Shown here in pieces: positions 1-10,639 of a DNA stretch of 64,000 nt (positions are counted from its first letter, which is position 1; the number at the start of each line of letters is the position of its first letter). Source of the stretch: Mastigamoeba balamuthi (lineage: Eukaryota; Evosea; Mastigamoebida; Mastigamoebidae); NCBI GenBank assembly GCA_902651635.1, contig CACRSC010000016.1, forward strand, positions 175,412-239,411. Reading direction: 5' to 3'. A program made the translations under genes and the position numbers. The notes beneath the pieces are model-generated. The model did no database searches, had not been told where the DNA came from, and worked only from the letters and a program-made list of their open reading frames with translations.

Positions 1-803
1 GGGGCCACGCAGCGCTGGGAGAGCGTTGCCCACGCTGCGGGGCCCGTGCGCGTGGTCCCCGTGCACACGACGTCGTACGCCCACCCCGGCTCCAGCACCA
101 CCTCCCGCGGCCCCCCGCCGCTCTCCCCCGCTGCGGGCAGCAGCCACGCGCCCTCTGTGACGTGGCACTGCAGAAGTACTGCGCCGGCGCCGGGCACGCG
201 GGCGAACGAGCGGCACAGCGCGGCGACGGCGGAGCCGCTCGGCGAGGCGAAGGCCAGCGTGTGCCACGTCAGGACGTCGCCGGGGGCGAGGTCCCTGCCG
301 GCGACGGCGGCGTAGGCGCAGCCCCTGAAGGGCCGGAGGGCGCGGACGGCGGGCACGAGGCAGTGCTCGAGCATGTCGCGCGCAGCGCTGCCGCCGCGGC
401 TGGCGAGGGCCCCGTTGACGCGCCTGCGGAGGTCGGGGCTCTGCACGAAGATGGCGAGCTCGCGGGCGACGAGGGCGTGCCACTCGCTGGGCAGCACGCG
501 GGCGTCGGCCACCGAGCCGGCGAGGAGCCAAGTCGTCTGCGTCGGGCACTCGCAGCCCTCGCACGCGCCCCGCGGGGCCACCGACGGGGCCGAGGACGCG
601 TCGAGCACGCGGGCGGACCACCCGCCGTCGAGGGGCGGGCTGGGCGAGGCTCGGGGGTCGCTGTGGCCTAGCGGCCACGAGGGCGGAGAGGTCTCGCGGA
701 CCAGCGAGTGTTCTCCGGTTTCTGAGGCGAGTGCAGTGCGCGTGCAGCGCCACGAGGCAGCGCAGCGCCCGGGCCACGTGCACGCGGGGGCGGATATGAT
801 CAT
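1..803 (-). CDS. ART-like domain protein of the Sel1 family (3' end beyond window)
   Basis: Reading the minus strand, an ATG at 803 opens a frame that stays open to base 1 (267 codons), so the C-terminus lies outside the window. It is a paralogue of the genes at 1096-2664 and 10992-12567, sharing the segments GRDLAPGDVLTWHTLAFAS, VVLEPGWAYDVVCTGT and TGPAAWATLSQR. This conserved block resembles the core of an ADP-ribosyltransferase fold: a strand, an FAS motif, then a late Glu before the last strand. The Arg expected in the first strand is not there in the two full paralogues. By analogy the missing part should carry Sel1 repeats. The first 60 or so residues are low-complexity and poorly conserved, so the exact start is uncertain. 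Function unknown; a protein-interaction or sensing role is inferred from the family. Confidence 0.7.
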   Translation of the reverse strand, partial: MIISAPACTWPGRCAASWRCTRTALASETGEHSLVRETSPPSWPLGHSDPRASPSPPLDGGWSARVLDASSAPSVAPRGACEGCECPTQTTWLLAGSVADARVLPSEWHALVARELAIFVQSPDLRRRVNGALASRGGSAARDMLEHCLVPAVRALRPFRGCAYAAVAGRDLAPGDVLTWHTLAFASPSGSAVAALCRSFARVPGAGAVLLQCHVTEGAWLLPAAGESGGGPREVVLEPGWAYDVVCTGTTRTGPAAWATLSQRCVA

Positions 804-1095
804 GGAGAAGACTGGGTGTCTGTTGGTGGCCTGCTGAGCGGCGCGGGACTCGAGTCCGAGGGCCCTTGCCGGGTGTTGTGATTCCGCCCTCGCCTATTTT
901 CCGCCGTCGAAAATGATACCACGGTCGGCCACAAAATTCAGAGCCATAAAGGGCATGAATGGACCAAAGACACGCCCCCCACTCACCGGGGTCAATGACC
1001 CTGCAGGTTTACTTCCAGAGAAGCGCCTCCCACAGCCGTGCAACAGTACGAACTGAAAATAGTCGCTACTAGTATGTGCAAAGGACGGCCGTGCT

Positions 1096-2664
1096 TCAAT
1101 TGATTGAGCCCGACTCCAACCAGAGTCTCAATGCGAGGGCACCACTGGCACTTCCCATTGCAGCAGCCATGCTGAACCTGCGCGCTGCCTCTCCAGCGTC
1201 CTTGGCAACTCCGGCGCCAGTGTGCAGTGCTCTGCCGAGGGCCACCAGTGCCTCTGCGCTGCCAGCCTCCGCAGCCTCCTCCAGGAGCTCCGCTGCCCTG
1301 TGCTCGTCCCTCAGGCCCTCCTCCGCCTCGGCTAGGCACAGCCCCAGCTCCAGACTTCCCAGAGCGCTGCCATCTGCTCTGCTGACTTCAAGACGCTCCA
1401 GTGCTCTCGCGATGTCGTGGTCGACGAGGCGGCGCCACGCGCCCACGAGCCACGCCATCGTGGGCGACAGAGGGAACCACTGCGACACCTCTGCCAGCCT
1501 CTGCCACGCCGCCCGCCTCTGCTCCTCCGAGGCCACGCTGACGTCATTGTCGCAGTGGTCGCCGTTGTCCGCGCCGTCGAACGAGCGAGGGAACGAGGCC
1601 CTGAGAGCAGCGCCGAGCAGGCGGACAGCGAGCACGAGGGGGTCGCCGGCGGTGGCCCTGAGGACAGCAGGCAGGGCAGCGGCAGCGGCGGCGACGTCGT
1701 TGTCGTCGACCATGCGGCACAGCACGGGCAGCGCCACGTCCAGCGACGCCGCCGACGCCGCTGCCAGCGGGGTCTCGGCAGCCGCGGGTCCCCTGGGAGC
1801 CGTGGGGCGCTGGGAGAGCGTTGCCCACGCGGCGGGGCCCGTGCGCGTGGTCCCCGTGCACACGACGTCGTACGCCCACCCCGGCTCCAGCACCACCTCC
1901 CGCGGCCCCTCGCTGCTCCCCTTCCGTCCTGCTGGCAGCAGCCACGCGCCCTCTGTGACGTGGCACTGCAGCAGCACAACGCGGGCGCCGGGAACCCTCG
2001 CGAACGTGCGGCACAGCGCAGCGACGGCGGAGCCACTGGGCGAGGCGAATGCCAGCGTGTGCCACGTCAGAACGTCGCCGCGGGCGAGGTCTCTGCCGTC
2101 GGGGGCCTCGATGGCCGTGTACACGCAGCCGTTGAACTCCTCGAGGCCGCGGACTGCTGGCGCGACGAAGCGCTCGTACGTGTCGAGAGCAGAGCGCTCG
2201 CGAGCTGCCAGCCCCTCGTTGATGCTGCGGCGGAAGTCGCTGCAGCCCAGAAACAACGCGAGCCCACGGGGCACCAGCGCCATTGCCTCTGGCGACACCA
2301 CGTCGACGGCGAACAGTGGTAATGGCACTGGCATTGGACCCTCGGCAACCGCGAGGAGGCTTCTCTCGTGCTGCGGCGCTCTCGGCAGCTCGGAAGCCAC
2401 CGACGGGGCCGAGGACGAGTCGAGCATGCGCTCGGACCACTCGCCTGCCAGCGGGGCGCATGCCGAGAGGGCACGCGACACCCAGTCGGGTCTCCTCGAG
2501 TTCGCAGCGGCTGCACCTCTGCTGTCGTGCACTGCGGTCCTCAGGGAGGCGTTTCCAGGAGCAGACACGGCTGGGGGAACTGGACAGCTGGGCCCGTGAG
2601 CTCCAGAGCTGCCACTGGGTGCGCGGCCTGCGCCCGCTGCACTGAGCGAGGCTGGGGCGAGCAT
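1096..2664 (-). CDS. Sel1-repeat protein with degenerate ADP-ribosyltransferase-like domain
   Basis: A 522-residue intronless protein. The start is placed at the ATG at 2664 (MLAPASL), because the paralogue at 10992 begins MLVSAPL and the upstream in-frame extension to 3060 has no similarity to it. Order: low-complexity N-terminus; a helical region (FRRSINEGLA); an ART-like core with GDVLTWHTLAFASPS and EGPREVVLEPGWAYDVV; a helical stretch (LDVALPVLCRMVDDNDV); then two Sel1-like repeats (AAELLEEAAEAGSAEALVAL and a second ending FSMAAAMGSASGAL). In active R-S-E transferases an Arg follows the first strand Tyr; here the segment is VYTAI, so the NAD-binding Arg is missing, while Ser and the final Glu remain. 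A pseudoenzyme scaffold is therefore more likely than an active enzyme. The stop codon falls in the octamer TCAATTGA (1096-1103). Confidence 0.8.
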   Translation of the reverse strand: MLAPASLSAAGAGRAPSGSSGAHGPSCPVPPAVSAPGNASLRTAVHDSRGAAAANSRRPDWVSRALSACAPLAGEWSERMLDSSSAPSVASELPRAPQHERSLLAVAEGPMPVPLPLFAVDVVSPEAMALVPRGLALFLGCSDFRRSINEGLAARERSALDTYERFVAPAVRGLEEFNGCVYTAIEAPDGRDLARGDVLTWHTLAFASPSGSAVAALCRTFARVPGARVVLLQCHVTEGAWLLPAGRKGSSEGPREVVLEPGWAYDVVCTGTTRTGPAAWATLSQRPTAPRGPAAAETPLAAASAASLDVALPVLCRMVDDNDVAAAAAALPAVLRATAGDPLVLAVRLLGAALRASFPRSFDGADNGDHCDNDVSVASEEQRRAAWQRLAEVSQWFPLSPTMAWLVGAWRRLVDHDIARALERLEVSRADGSALGSLELGLCLAEAEEGLRDEHRAAELLEEAAEAGSAEALVALGRALHTGAGVAKDAGEAARRFSMAAAMGSASGALALRLWLESGSIN

Positions 2665-3395
2665 GCGCTGGCAGGCTGGCAGCCGGACTAGAACGTGGTC
2701 CCAAAATAGACCAGCCAGAAACAGGCGAATCAGAGTGCCATTCGAAATGACTCCTCCTTTCTGACAGCCTTCGTCAATTGAGTTGAGTACTACATGCGCA
2801 TACCACGGTGTCCGATAAGTGACTAATACCGTCTCAGATGCCCCAACATAGTATGGGATCTCTGCCGGACCTCTGGTGCCTTTCTTTGCTCGGTCGCAGT
2901 AGAGGTCGACTACGTGCTCCTGGAACCCCTGAGGGATATTGGCATCGTCCCCATAGAAAGCAGTACCGCAGTAATGGGTGGCTCTCTGGTGGCAGAAACG
3001 GTGAGTTAATTCTGGCCTTGGAAGTTCGTCAGTCCTGAGACAGTACTGGTGTGGCACCACCGGTTCCTGTGCTCTCGGCGTCTTGATGTTGCAAGGAGTG
3101 GTGTGGCGGCCTCAGTCCGTTCGCGTGCAAAACGCGATCTCCGGGCGGGTTGCGATAGCGGGCTGCTGCATTGGCCTTCTCCGTGTCTTCACGGAATTCG
3201 CAACGCCCTCCGAGTCCTTCCGAGATCCTTCCTTGCCGCCGAATGCCAGAAAAACGTCCTAAAGAACAGGAAAAAGGGCCGAAACGTCACGGCCGCACAC
3301 GTAGCGCTGATCCGTATTCGCAAACAGCGGTTTCCACAACTCAAACAAGAGAACTGTGCGACACAACCTGAGCGCTGAGAAGAGCAATTATAGAA
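2665..3395. promoter_or_regulatory. Divergent intergenic region
   Basis: About 730 bases separate the Sel1/ART gene (minus) from the phosphoketolase (plus), so both promoters must lie here. The octamer TCAATTGA occurs at 2774-2781, about 110 bases upstream of the Sel1 gene start. No TATA box or other recognised core element was seen. The frame of the Sel1 gene is open through most of this stretch, but without conserved sequence. Confidence 0.4.
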
Positions 3396-6260
3396 ATGTC
3401 GACACACGAGTCGTTCAGCACGGTCGCGGGCAGGCCGCTGTCCTCGCCAGACGTGGAACTGACTGAGCGCTACTGGCGCGCGGCCAACTACCTGAGCGTG
3501 GGCCAGATCTACCTGCTCGACAACCCGCTGCTCGACACGCCCCTCAAGCCCGAACACGTAAAGCCCAGGTTATTCTCCCCTCCCTCCTTCTCTCCTGTTT
3601 TTTGCTGTGCTCCCGCGAGATCCTGTGCCGCCCCTCCTGGCCGTGGAGCACGCCCTCAACTCGCCTCGCCACTGTGTAATGCTCGTTTGCTGAGCTTCTA
3701 CAGCTTTTTGAGGGGTTTTTCCGTGATGCCGGGTGTCCGTTTTGGTCAATTCAGGCCGTTTGGAACAATGCCAACAGACCCGGAGCCTCACCACACGGGC
3801 ACGTGCGTGCCGGGGGTGTTGACACCAGGCTGCTGGGGCACTGGGGGACGACGCCGGGGCTGAACTTCATCTATGTGCACCTGAACCGCGTGATCAAGAA
3901 GAACGACCTCAGCGTCCTCTACGTATGCGGCCCGGGCCACGGGGGCCCGGGCATGGTCGCCTGCACCTACCTTGAGGGCACGTACAGCGAGGTCTACACG
4001 TCCATCGGCGAGGACAGGGCCGGCATGCGCGCCCTCTTCCGCCAGTTCTCCTTCCCGGGCGGCATCCCCAGCCACGTGGCCCCCGAGACCCCGGGCTCCA
4101 TCCACGAGGGCGGCGAGCTCGGCTACGCCATCAGCCATGCCTTCGGTGCCGCCTTCGACAACCCCGACCTCATCGTCGCCTGCGTCGTCGGTGGTACGCA
4201 CGCCGCGAGCACCAACGGGACAATTTCGCACTCAGAGTTTGGGCTCTGAATACGCAAACTCCGCCTCAGACGGGGAGGCCGAGACGGGGCCGCTGGCGTG
4301 CAGCTGGCACTCGGTGAGGTTCCTGAACCCGGTCACCGACGGCGCGGTGATACCCATCCTGCATCTGAACGGGTACAAGATCGCCAACCCGACGCTGCTC
4401 TCGCGCATGACCGACGAGGAGCTGACGGCGCTCTTCACGGGCTACGGCTACACGCCCTACTTCGTCGAGGGCTCGGACCACGCCGACATGCACCAGATGA
4501 TGTCTGCCACCCTCGACGAGGTCGTCGCCCAGGTCCTCGCGTTCCAGAAGGAGTGCCGCGCCTCGGGGAGGCCGCGGCTGTGGAAGTGGCCGATGATCGT
4601 CCTTCGCAGCCCCAAGGGCTGGACGGGTCCCCAGTCTGTCGACGGCAAGAAGTGCGAGGACTTCTGGCGCGCGCACCAGGTCCCCATCGCCGAGGTCCGG
4701 ACGGTGCCCGCGCACGTCCAGCTGCTCGAGGGCTGGATGCAGAGCTACAAGCCCCGCGAGCTCTTCGACGAGGACGGCCGCCTGATGCCCGAGCTGCGCG
4801 CGCTGAGCCCCACGGGCCTGCACAGGATGGGCGCCAACAGGCACGCCAACGGCGGGCTGCTGCTCAAGGACCTGCGCATGCCCGACTTCAGGAACTACGC
4901 GGTCAAGCTCGAGGCGCCCGGGACCAAGTCGGAGGAGGCCACCAAGATCGTGGGGCACTTCGTGCGCGACATCATGGAGCTCAACCCCCACAACTTCCGC
5001 GTCTTCGGGCCCGACGAGACCGCGTCCAACAGGCTGCAGAGCGTCTTCGAGGTCACCAAGCGCACGTGGATGATGCCGACGCTGCCCGAGGACGAGGGCC
5101 TCAGCCCCGACGGCCGCGTCATGGAGATCCTCAGCGAGCACACGTGCGAGGGCTGGCTCGAGGGCTACCTCCTCACCGGCCGCCACGGCTTCTTCTCCTG
5201 CTACGAGGCCTTCATTCACCTCGTGCGTACAGCCTCGCTCCATCTCGTGTTGCCATGGAATGCTGTTCTGTGCTTGATTTCGACTTGGCAAGTTGACTTA
5301 GAAATTCGCAACTGTTCTCTCACGCCCTGGGGAACTGTGCAGATCGACTCGATGTTCAACCAGCACGCCAAGTGGCTCAAGGTGACGAGGGGCATCGCGT
5401 GGAGGAGGCCGATACCGTCGCTGAACATCCTGCTGACGTCGCACGTGTGGCGCCAGGACCACAACGGGTTCAGCCACCAGGACCCGGGCTTCCTCGACCA
5501 CGTCGTCAACAAGAAGGGCGAGATCGTCCGCGTCTACCTGCCGCCCGACGCCAACTGCCTGCTCAGCACCGTCGACCACTGCCTGCGCTCCAAGCACTAC
5601 GTCAACGTCGTCGTGGCCGGCAAGCAGCCCGCCCTGCAGTGGCTCGACATGGAGTCGGCCGTCAAGCACTGCACGATGGGCGCGGGCATCTGGCGGTTCG
5701 CCTCCAACGACAACGGCCGCGAGCCCGACGTCGTGATGGCCTGCTGCGGCGACGTGCCGACGCTGGAGACGCTGGCGGCGGTGGACATACTGCGCGCGCA
5801 CCTCCCGGCGCTGCGGGTCCGCGTGGTCAACGTCGTGGACCTCATGCGCCTGCAGCCGTCGACAGAGCACCCGCACGGCATGCGCAACAAGGAGTTCGAG
5901 GTGCTCTTCACGCCCAACAAGCCCGTCGTGTTCTGCTTCCACGGCTACCCGTGGCTGGTCCACAGGCTCACGTACCGGCGCCCCAACAGCGCCAACATAC
6001 ACGTGCGGGGCTACAAGGAGGAGGGCACCACCACCACGCCCTTCGACATGTGCGTCCTCAACCAGATCGACCGCTACCACCTCGTCGACGACGTGCTCGA
6101 GAGGCTCCCCGAGGCCTTTGCCATGCAGGGCGCCTACGTCAAGCAGCTCGTCACTGAGAAGCTCGTCGAGCACAAGCTCTACATCCGCGAGCACGGCGAG
6201 GACATGCCCGACATCCGCGACTGGCGCTGGCCTTACGACTCCCTCCCCGCGTCCCTGTGA
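3396..6260 (+). CDS. xfp: Phosphoketolase (xylulose-5-phosphate/fructose-6-phosphate)
   Basis: Splits xylulose 5-phosphate (or fructose 6-phosphate) with phosphate into acetyl phosphate and glyceraldehyde 3-phosphate (or erythrose 4-phosphate), using thiamine diphosphate. Four exons join in frame: 3396-3568, 3829-4193, 4270-5222, 5343-6260, giving 802 residues, normal for the family (about 790-820). Family signatures: [20 protein letters not shown] near the N-terminus, [11 protein letters not shown], the TPP motif GDGEAETGP (rebuilt by splicing at 4193/4270), [31 protein letters not shown] and [11 protein letters not shown]. Introns are 260, 76 and 120 bases; the last is a multiple of three without a stop, so it can be mistaken for coding sequence. 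No targeting peptide is obvious, so the cytosol is likely. Phosphoketolase is common in bacteria and fungi but patchy in protists, so ancient lateral transfer is plausible; the introns and codon use are fully host-like. Confidence 0.95.
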
Positions 6261-6690
6261 AGTGGCCCTGGGCACTGTTGGGCTGTACTGGACGGAGGCG
6301 GGCATGAGACCTCTGGCCTTTGAGGGCCGAAACATAATATTGAACTGCTGAATGGGTTGTCAAGGCCTTTCCAAGGAGAGAGCACACAAGGTGTTTTGTA
6401 TGAACTCTTAGTGATGAGCTGGCTGCTTGGATGGGCGTCTCAGATCGCTGACGACTTCGACGCCGAGGCCCAGGCTGTACACGTTGCGCAGCACGGGGGT
6501 CAACCCGGGTCGAGCTCGAGCAGGTGGCGCCGCAGGAGCAGTGAGGGCACATGGAAGGGATTTCCCAAATCTGAATACCAAAAATGGCGGAATTCAATGG
6601 AATATCAATCAAAGATGAAAATCGATTGAGAGAATGAGATGGGGCTATTCCCAGAAGAGGGGGCGGCTGATATTTAGTCAAACAACGGTA
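6261..6690. other. Convergent intergenic region
   Basis: Separates the 3' ends of the phosphoketolase (plus) and a Sel1 gene (minus). Short open frames here have no recognisable protein. AT content rises towards 6600. No terminator or RNA gene recognised. Confidence 0.5.
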
Positions 6691-9249
6691 CTACATGATG
6701 TTTCTACATTCAGATGCTCGCATTGTGCTCATTGCTCTGCTGAAGGTCTCCACGCACTCCTCTCTCGGGTGGGCCTCCAGCAGAGCCCACTCCAGCATCT
6801 CGCATCCCTTACGAGTGTCCATCGCCACCCCCTGGCCAGCCAAGTACATCTGCCCCAGAACACCACTCGCCCTTGCACACCCACGGCTCGCTGACTGCTC
6901 GAGCTGCCTGGCTGCCTGCGCATAGTCGGGCTGCATACCCGGGCCCCCCTCACGCAATAGATTCCCGAGCTCGTACTGTGCCTCGCAGTCACCACGCTCT
7001 GCGGCCTTCCTGAAGTACTTGGCGGCCTCCTGTAGGTCCTGGAGCACGCCCTTGCCTCGCAGGAAGCAGCGGGCCAGGCTGGTGGCTGCGTCGAGCTGCC
7101 CCTGGCCCGCGGCCTCGAGGAACAGCCGCACGGCCTCCGACATGTCCGGGAACACCCCGCGGCCGTCCTCGTAGGCCAGGGCCAGTTGGAACACGGCGTC
7201 GGCGCTGCCGAGCCTCGCGGCGTCGCGCAGCAGGCGGACGGCACGGCCGGGGTCCTTGCAGACGCCCGCGCCGTCCTGGTAGCACTCGGCGAGCAGCACC
7301 AGCGCGCGGACGTCGCCGGCGCCCGCGGCCTCTGCGAAGAGCCTCGCGGCCTCTCGGGGGTCCCTGTCGACGCCCTCGCCGTTGCGGTGGCACGCCCCGA
7401 GGTGCGTCGTCGCCGCCACGCAGCCCATGCGCGCCGCGCAGCGCCAGAGGTGGAGCGCGTACTGCTCGTCGCGGGCGGCCCCGTCGCCGTGCAGGCAGCA
7501 GAGCGCCAGGCAGCTCATCGCCTCCGCGAACCCCATCTCCGCGGACGCGCGGTAGTGCAGCGCGGCTCCTACGAGGTCCCCAGCGGCCCCGAGGCTCTCG
7601 CCGACGTGTTGCAGCGCCGCTGGGTGCCCGAGGCTGGCAGCGCGGTGCCACAAGTCCGCGGCGCCCGGCAGGCGCTGGGCCTCGCGCAGATGGGCCAACC
7701 GCACGACGGCCCCGACGTGGCCGAGGTCCGCGGAGGCCTGGAGCAGCTGCGCGGCGAGAGCGTGGTCCCTGCGGACGCACGAACCCTCGACCTCACGGAA
7801 CAGTCCGAGGAAGAACAGCGCGGCAGGGCACTGGCTGGCGCTCTCGAGCAGCGCCACGCCGCTCTCGGCCTCTGCGCTGACGGCCAGGCGGTACGCGCCC
7901 TCCACGAGCGCCCACGCGGGACTGCCGGCCGCGCAGGACTCGCAGAAGAACTTGGCTGCGTGCTGGCGCTCCTCCGGGGCCCTCTGGGCCTCGCGCAGCA
8001 CAGCGCCCATGAACACGTCGCTCGTGTCGCCGCGTATGAGTCGCGGCTGCCACTGCGAGACGGCCCAGAGCCCCACGAGCGCCGGCAGGAACCGCCCGGG
8101 GCTGCGCCCCCTCAGCGACAGCGCGTGGCGCAGCTGCCGCGCGCACTCGGCGAGCCGCGAGCCGCCGACGGGGTCCGCGTCGAGNAACTTGGCTGCGTGC
8201 TGGCGCTCCCCCGGGGCCCTCTGGGCCTCGCGCAGCACAGCGCCCATGAACACGTCGCTCGTGTCGCCGCGTATGAGTCGCGGCTGCCACTGCGAGACGG
8301 CCCAGAGCCCCACGAGCGCCGGCAGGAACCGCCCGGGGCTGCGCCCCCTCAGCGACAGCGCGTGGCGCAGCTGCCGCGCGCACTCGGCGAGCCGCGAGCC
8401 GCCGACGGGGTCCGCGTCGAGCAGCGCCAGAGCCTCGCGGGTGCGCAGCTCCGCCTCGCCTGGGCAGAGCCACGCCAGCAGCCCGGGAGCGTTGTGGTCC
8501 CCGCGGGCCACCGCGGTTCTCAGGAGCTCCGCGGCCCTCTGCGCGTCGCGCGGGACACCGAAGCCGCTGCAGTGGCAGGCGCCGAGGTTGAAGAGCGCCC
8601 GCGGGCAGCCCAGCGCCGCTGCCTCGGCCCACAGCCGCGCCGCAGCGTCGCGGTCGCCGCGGGAGGCGAGCAGGAACGCGAGGCTGTCGCGGGCGCCGAC
8701 GTGGCCGAGCGCCACGGCTGCGCGCAGGAGCGCCTCGGCCTCGCAGAGGTCGCGGCCAACGAAGAGGCCCAGCTGGCGGAAGAGCCCCAGGGCGTAGAGC
8801 GCCGCGGGGCACACGCTGGCCGAGCGCAGCAGGGCGGCACCGCGCGGGCCGTTGTTGTCGACGAACATCGACGTGGCGCCCGAGACGAGCCGCCACGCGG
8901 CACCCCAGCGGCGAGGGCTGGCGAAGAAGGCGGCGCACTGTTGGCGGTCGGTCCGTGCGGAGGCGGCGACGGAGCGGCGGAGGGCCTCGCGGTGGACGCG
9001 GGACCACTCGTCGGCCTCGAGGGCGTCGGGGCGCCAGGGCAGGAGGCACCAGAGGGCCACGAGGGCGGGCAGGAAGGCCCCGCGGCCAGAGTACTCGGAG
9101 CAGCGCAGCGCAGCCCGCAGCTCGCGCAGGGACTTGCGGATGCGCGTGCCGCACTCGGGGTCCTCGTCGAGGAGGTCGAGCGCCAGCGCCGTGCGTCGCG
9201 CTGGCTCGTCTGCTGGGCAGTTGTTCTGCAGGCCCGGCACTGCTTGCAT
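6691..9249 (-). CDS. Large Sel1-repeat protein
   Basis: Intronless frame of 852 residues from the ATG at 9249 (MQAVPGLQNN); the frame is open 18 codons further but without an ATG. Sel1 repeats (TPR-like, about 36 residues, pattern A..LG..Y..G.GV..D...A......AA..G) run through the middle and C-terminal parts, e.g. LGACHRNGEGVDRDPREAA, LAECYQDGAGVCKDPGRAV and LGQMYLAGQGVAMDTRKG. Such solenoids bind partner proteins, in known cases in ER-associated degradation or signalling. No transmembrane segment, signal peptide or ART-like domain is seen, unlike the neighbouring paralogues. A 79-residue block is present twice around the single unknown base at 8185; this is almost certainly an assembly duplicate, so the true protein is probably about 773 residues. 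Confidence 0.85.
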   Translation of the reverse strand: MQAVPGLQNNCPADEPARRTALALDLLDEDPECGTRIRKSLRELRAALRCSEYSGRGAFLPALVALWCLLPWRPDALEADEWSRVHREALRRSVAASARTDRQQCAAFFASPRRWGAAWRLVSGATSMFVDNNGPRGAALLRSASVCPAALYALGLFRQLGLFVGRDLCEAEALLRAAVALGHVGARDSLAFLLASRGDRDAAARLWAEAAALGCPRALFNLGACHCSGFGVPRDAQRAAELLRTAVARGDHNAPGLLAWLCPGEAELRTREALALLDADPVGGSRLAECARQLRHALSLRGRSPGRFLPALVGLWAVSQWQPRLIRGDTSDVFMGAVLREAQRAPGERQHAAKXLDADPVGGSRLAECARQLRHALSLRGRSPGRFLPALVGLWAVSQWQPRLIRGDTSDVFMGAVLREAQRAPEERQHAAKFFCESCAAGSPAWALVEGAYRLAVSAEAESGVALLESASQCPAALFFLGLFREVEGSCVRRDHALAAQLLQASADLGHVGAVVRLAHLREAQRLPGAADLWHRAASLGHPAALQHVGESLGAAGDLVGAALHYRASAEMGFAEAMSCLALCCLHGDGAARDEQYALHLWRCAARMGCVAATTHLGACHRNGEGVDRDPREAARLFAEAAGAGDVRALVLLAECYQDGAGVCKDPGRAVRLLRDAARLGSADAVFQLALAYEDGRGVFPDMSEAVRLFLEAAGQGQLDAATSLARCFLRGKGVLQDLQEAAKYFRKAAERGDCEAQYELGNLLREGGPGMQPDYAQAARQLEQSASRGCARASGVLGQMYLAGQGVAMDTRKGCEMLEWALLEAHPREECVETFSRAMSTMRASECRNIM
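7949..8421. repeat. In-frame tandem duplicate around a single n (probable assembly join)
   Basis: Bases 7949-8184 and 8186-8421 match over 236 bases with one difference seen (a t/c in the run after tggcgctc). They are separated only by the n at 8185. A near-perfect duplicate exactly abutting an unknown base is what results when two overlapping contigs are joined without merging the overlap. Confidence 0.8.
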
Positions 9250-9744
9250 CGACGTGTATTGACCGAGTCTCGAATGAATAGCCCACTGGCCAGGAAGCTC
9301 CACTTCGGTGCTGAGGGCTCGGGCGCCAGAGGAATGTTCTCTCGGTTCCCGAGCCCATTGTTTCCCATTGTCCTGGTTATACTGTCCATTCTACCTGTCG
9401 GCAGTCCGTGAAACAATCGGAACTCCTCAGGTTGGCATTTCTCGCGGGTGCCGTCGGGCCGACCCCGAGTGTACCGAGCGGATAAACGGCAGGAGCATGC
9501 GAGAAGGACAGAGAACAGGGCCCTACACTGCTGCTTCCGAAGTCAGCCGCGCACCTCTGAGAGAACCACTTGGCTGTGCGGAAACCAGCTGGCCATTGCA
9601 GAAAGTGGTGGCCGAGAGAACAAAATGGCTCTCGGGGAGTGCAGAAGGAAGTTCATCGAGGCTACCGCGGGTAGGTAAAATACCACCGCAGACGAATTGG
9701 CCTCGTCGGCCTCGGGTGCTCTCAAAACGGCACTGCTCAATCTC
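9250..9744. promoter_or_regulatory. Divergent intergenic region
   Basis: Lies between the start of the large Sel1 gene (minus) and a truncated Sel1/ART paralogue (plus). It should hold at least one promoter; no conserved element was recognised. Confidence 0.35.
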
Positions 9745-10639
9745 ATGCAGAAACACCCCACCCCCACGGGCCCTCTGCTGGGCCACACGAGCATCAGCAT
9801 AGCAGCGCAGCGCCTGCCCGCACACGCCATGGGCACTGGCAAGCGCTCGCTCGGGAGCAGAGGCGTCGCTGGACAGTGGGAGGTCACGGCGCCGGGAAAC
9901 GCCCCATTCCGCGGAACGGAGGGCAGCGGATGTGCACTGGCGGCGACTGCGAGTCGCGAGGGGTCGTCGACGCGGCCCACGGGCGCGGGCGAGTGGTCCG
10001 AGCGCATGCTCGACTCGTCGTCGGCCCCGCTGGTGTCGGGGGCTTCTACGGCGTGGCCGCGGGGGTGTGCGAACTGCCCGCTGTTCGACTGCGTGGTCGA
10101 CTGCATGCCCACTGGTTGTTGTCCGCCTGCTCGGCGCTGCCCTCAGGGCCTCGTTCCCTCGCTCGTTCGACGGCGCGGACAACAGCGACCACTGCGACAG
10201 CGACGTCTGCGAGACCGGGGAGGAGCAGAGGAGGGCGGCGTGGCAGAGGCTGGCAGAGGTGTCGCAGTGGTTCCCTCTGTCGCCCACGATGGCGTGGCTC
10301 GTGGGCGCGTGGCACCACATCGTCGACCACGATCACGAGAGCGCCATCGCGTACCTCGAGACCAGCAGGTCTGGGGGCAGCGCTCTGGGGACTCTGGAGC
10401 TGGGATTGTGCCTCAGCGAGGCGGGAGAGGGGCTGAGGGACGAAGGACGGGCAGCGGCACTGTTCGAGGAGGCTGCGGAGGCTGGCAGTGCAGAGGCACT
10501 GGTGGCCTTGGGCAGAGCACTGCGCAATGGCGCCGGTGTTGCCAAGGATGCCGGGGAAGCTGCGCGCAGGTTCAGCCTGGCTGCTGCCATGGAAGCATCA
10601 GCGGGGCAAGAGAATCGAGCACTTGATCCTGTGAACTAG
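9745..10639 (+). pseudogene. Truncated Sel1-family paralogue lacking the ART-like domain
   Basis: An ATG at 9745 opens a frame reaching the family segment EWSERMLDSSSAPLVSG (about 9990-10040). The next family-like sequence, VVRLLGAALRASFPRSF, follows at about 10120 but in a different frame, and the whole ART-like domain (about 280 residues in the paralogues) is missing. Downstream the frame is intact to the TAG at 10637-10639: WLVGAW, LELGLCLSEAGEGLRDEGRA, FEEAAEAGSAEALVALGRAL, then FSLAAAM. No plausible GT-AG intron restores the frame across the junction, so an out-of-frame deletion is the simplest reading. The C-terminal Sel1 part is very close to the other paralogues, so the loss is recent, or the part is kept similar by conversion. 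Confidence 0.6.
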
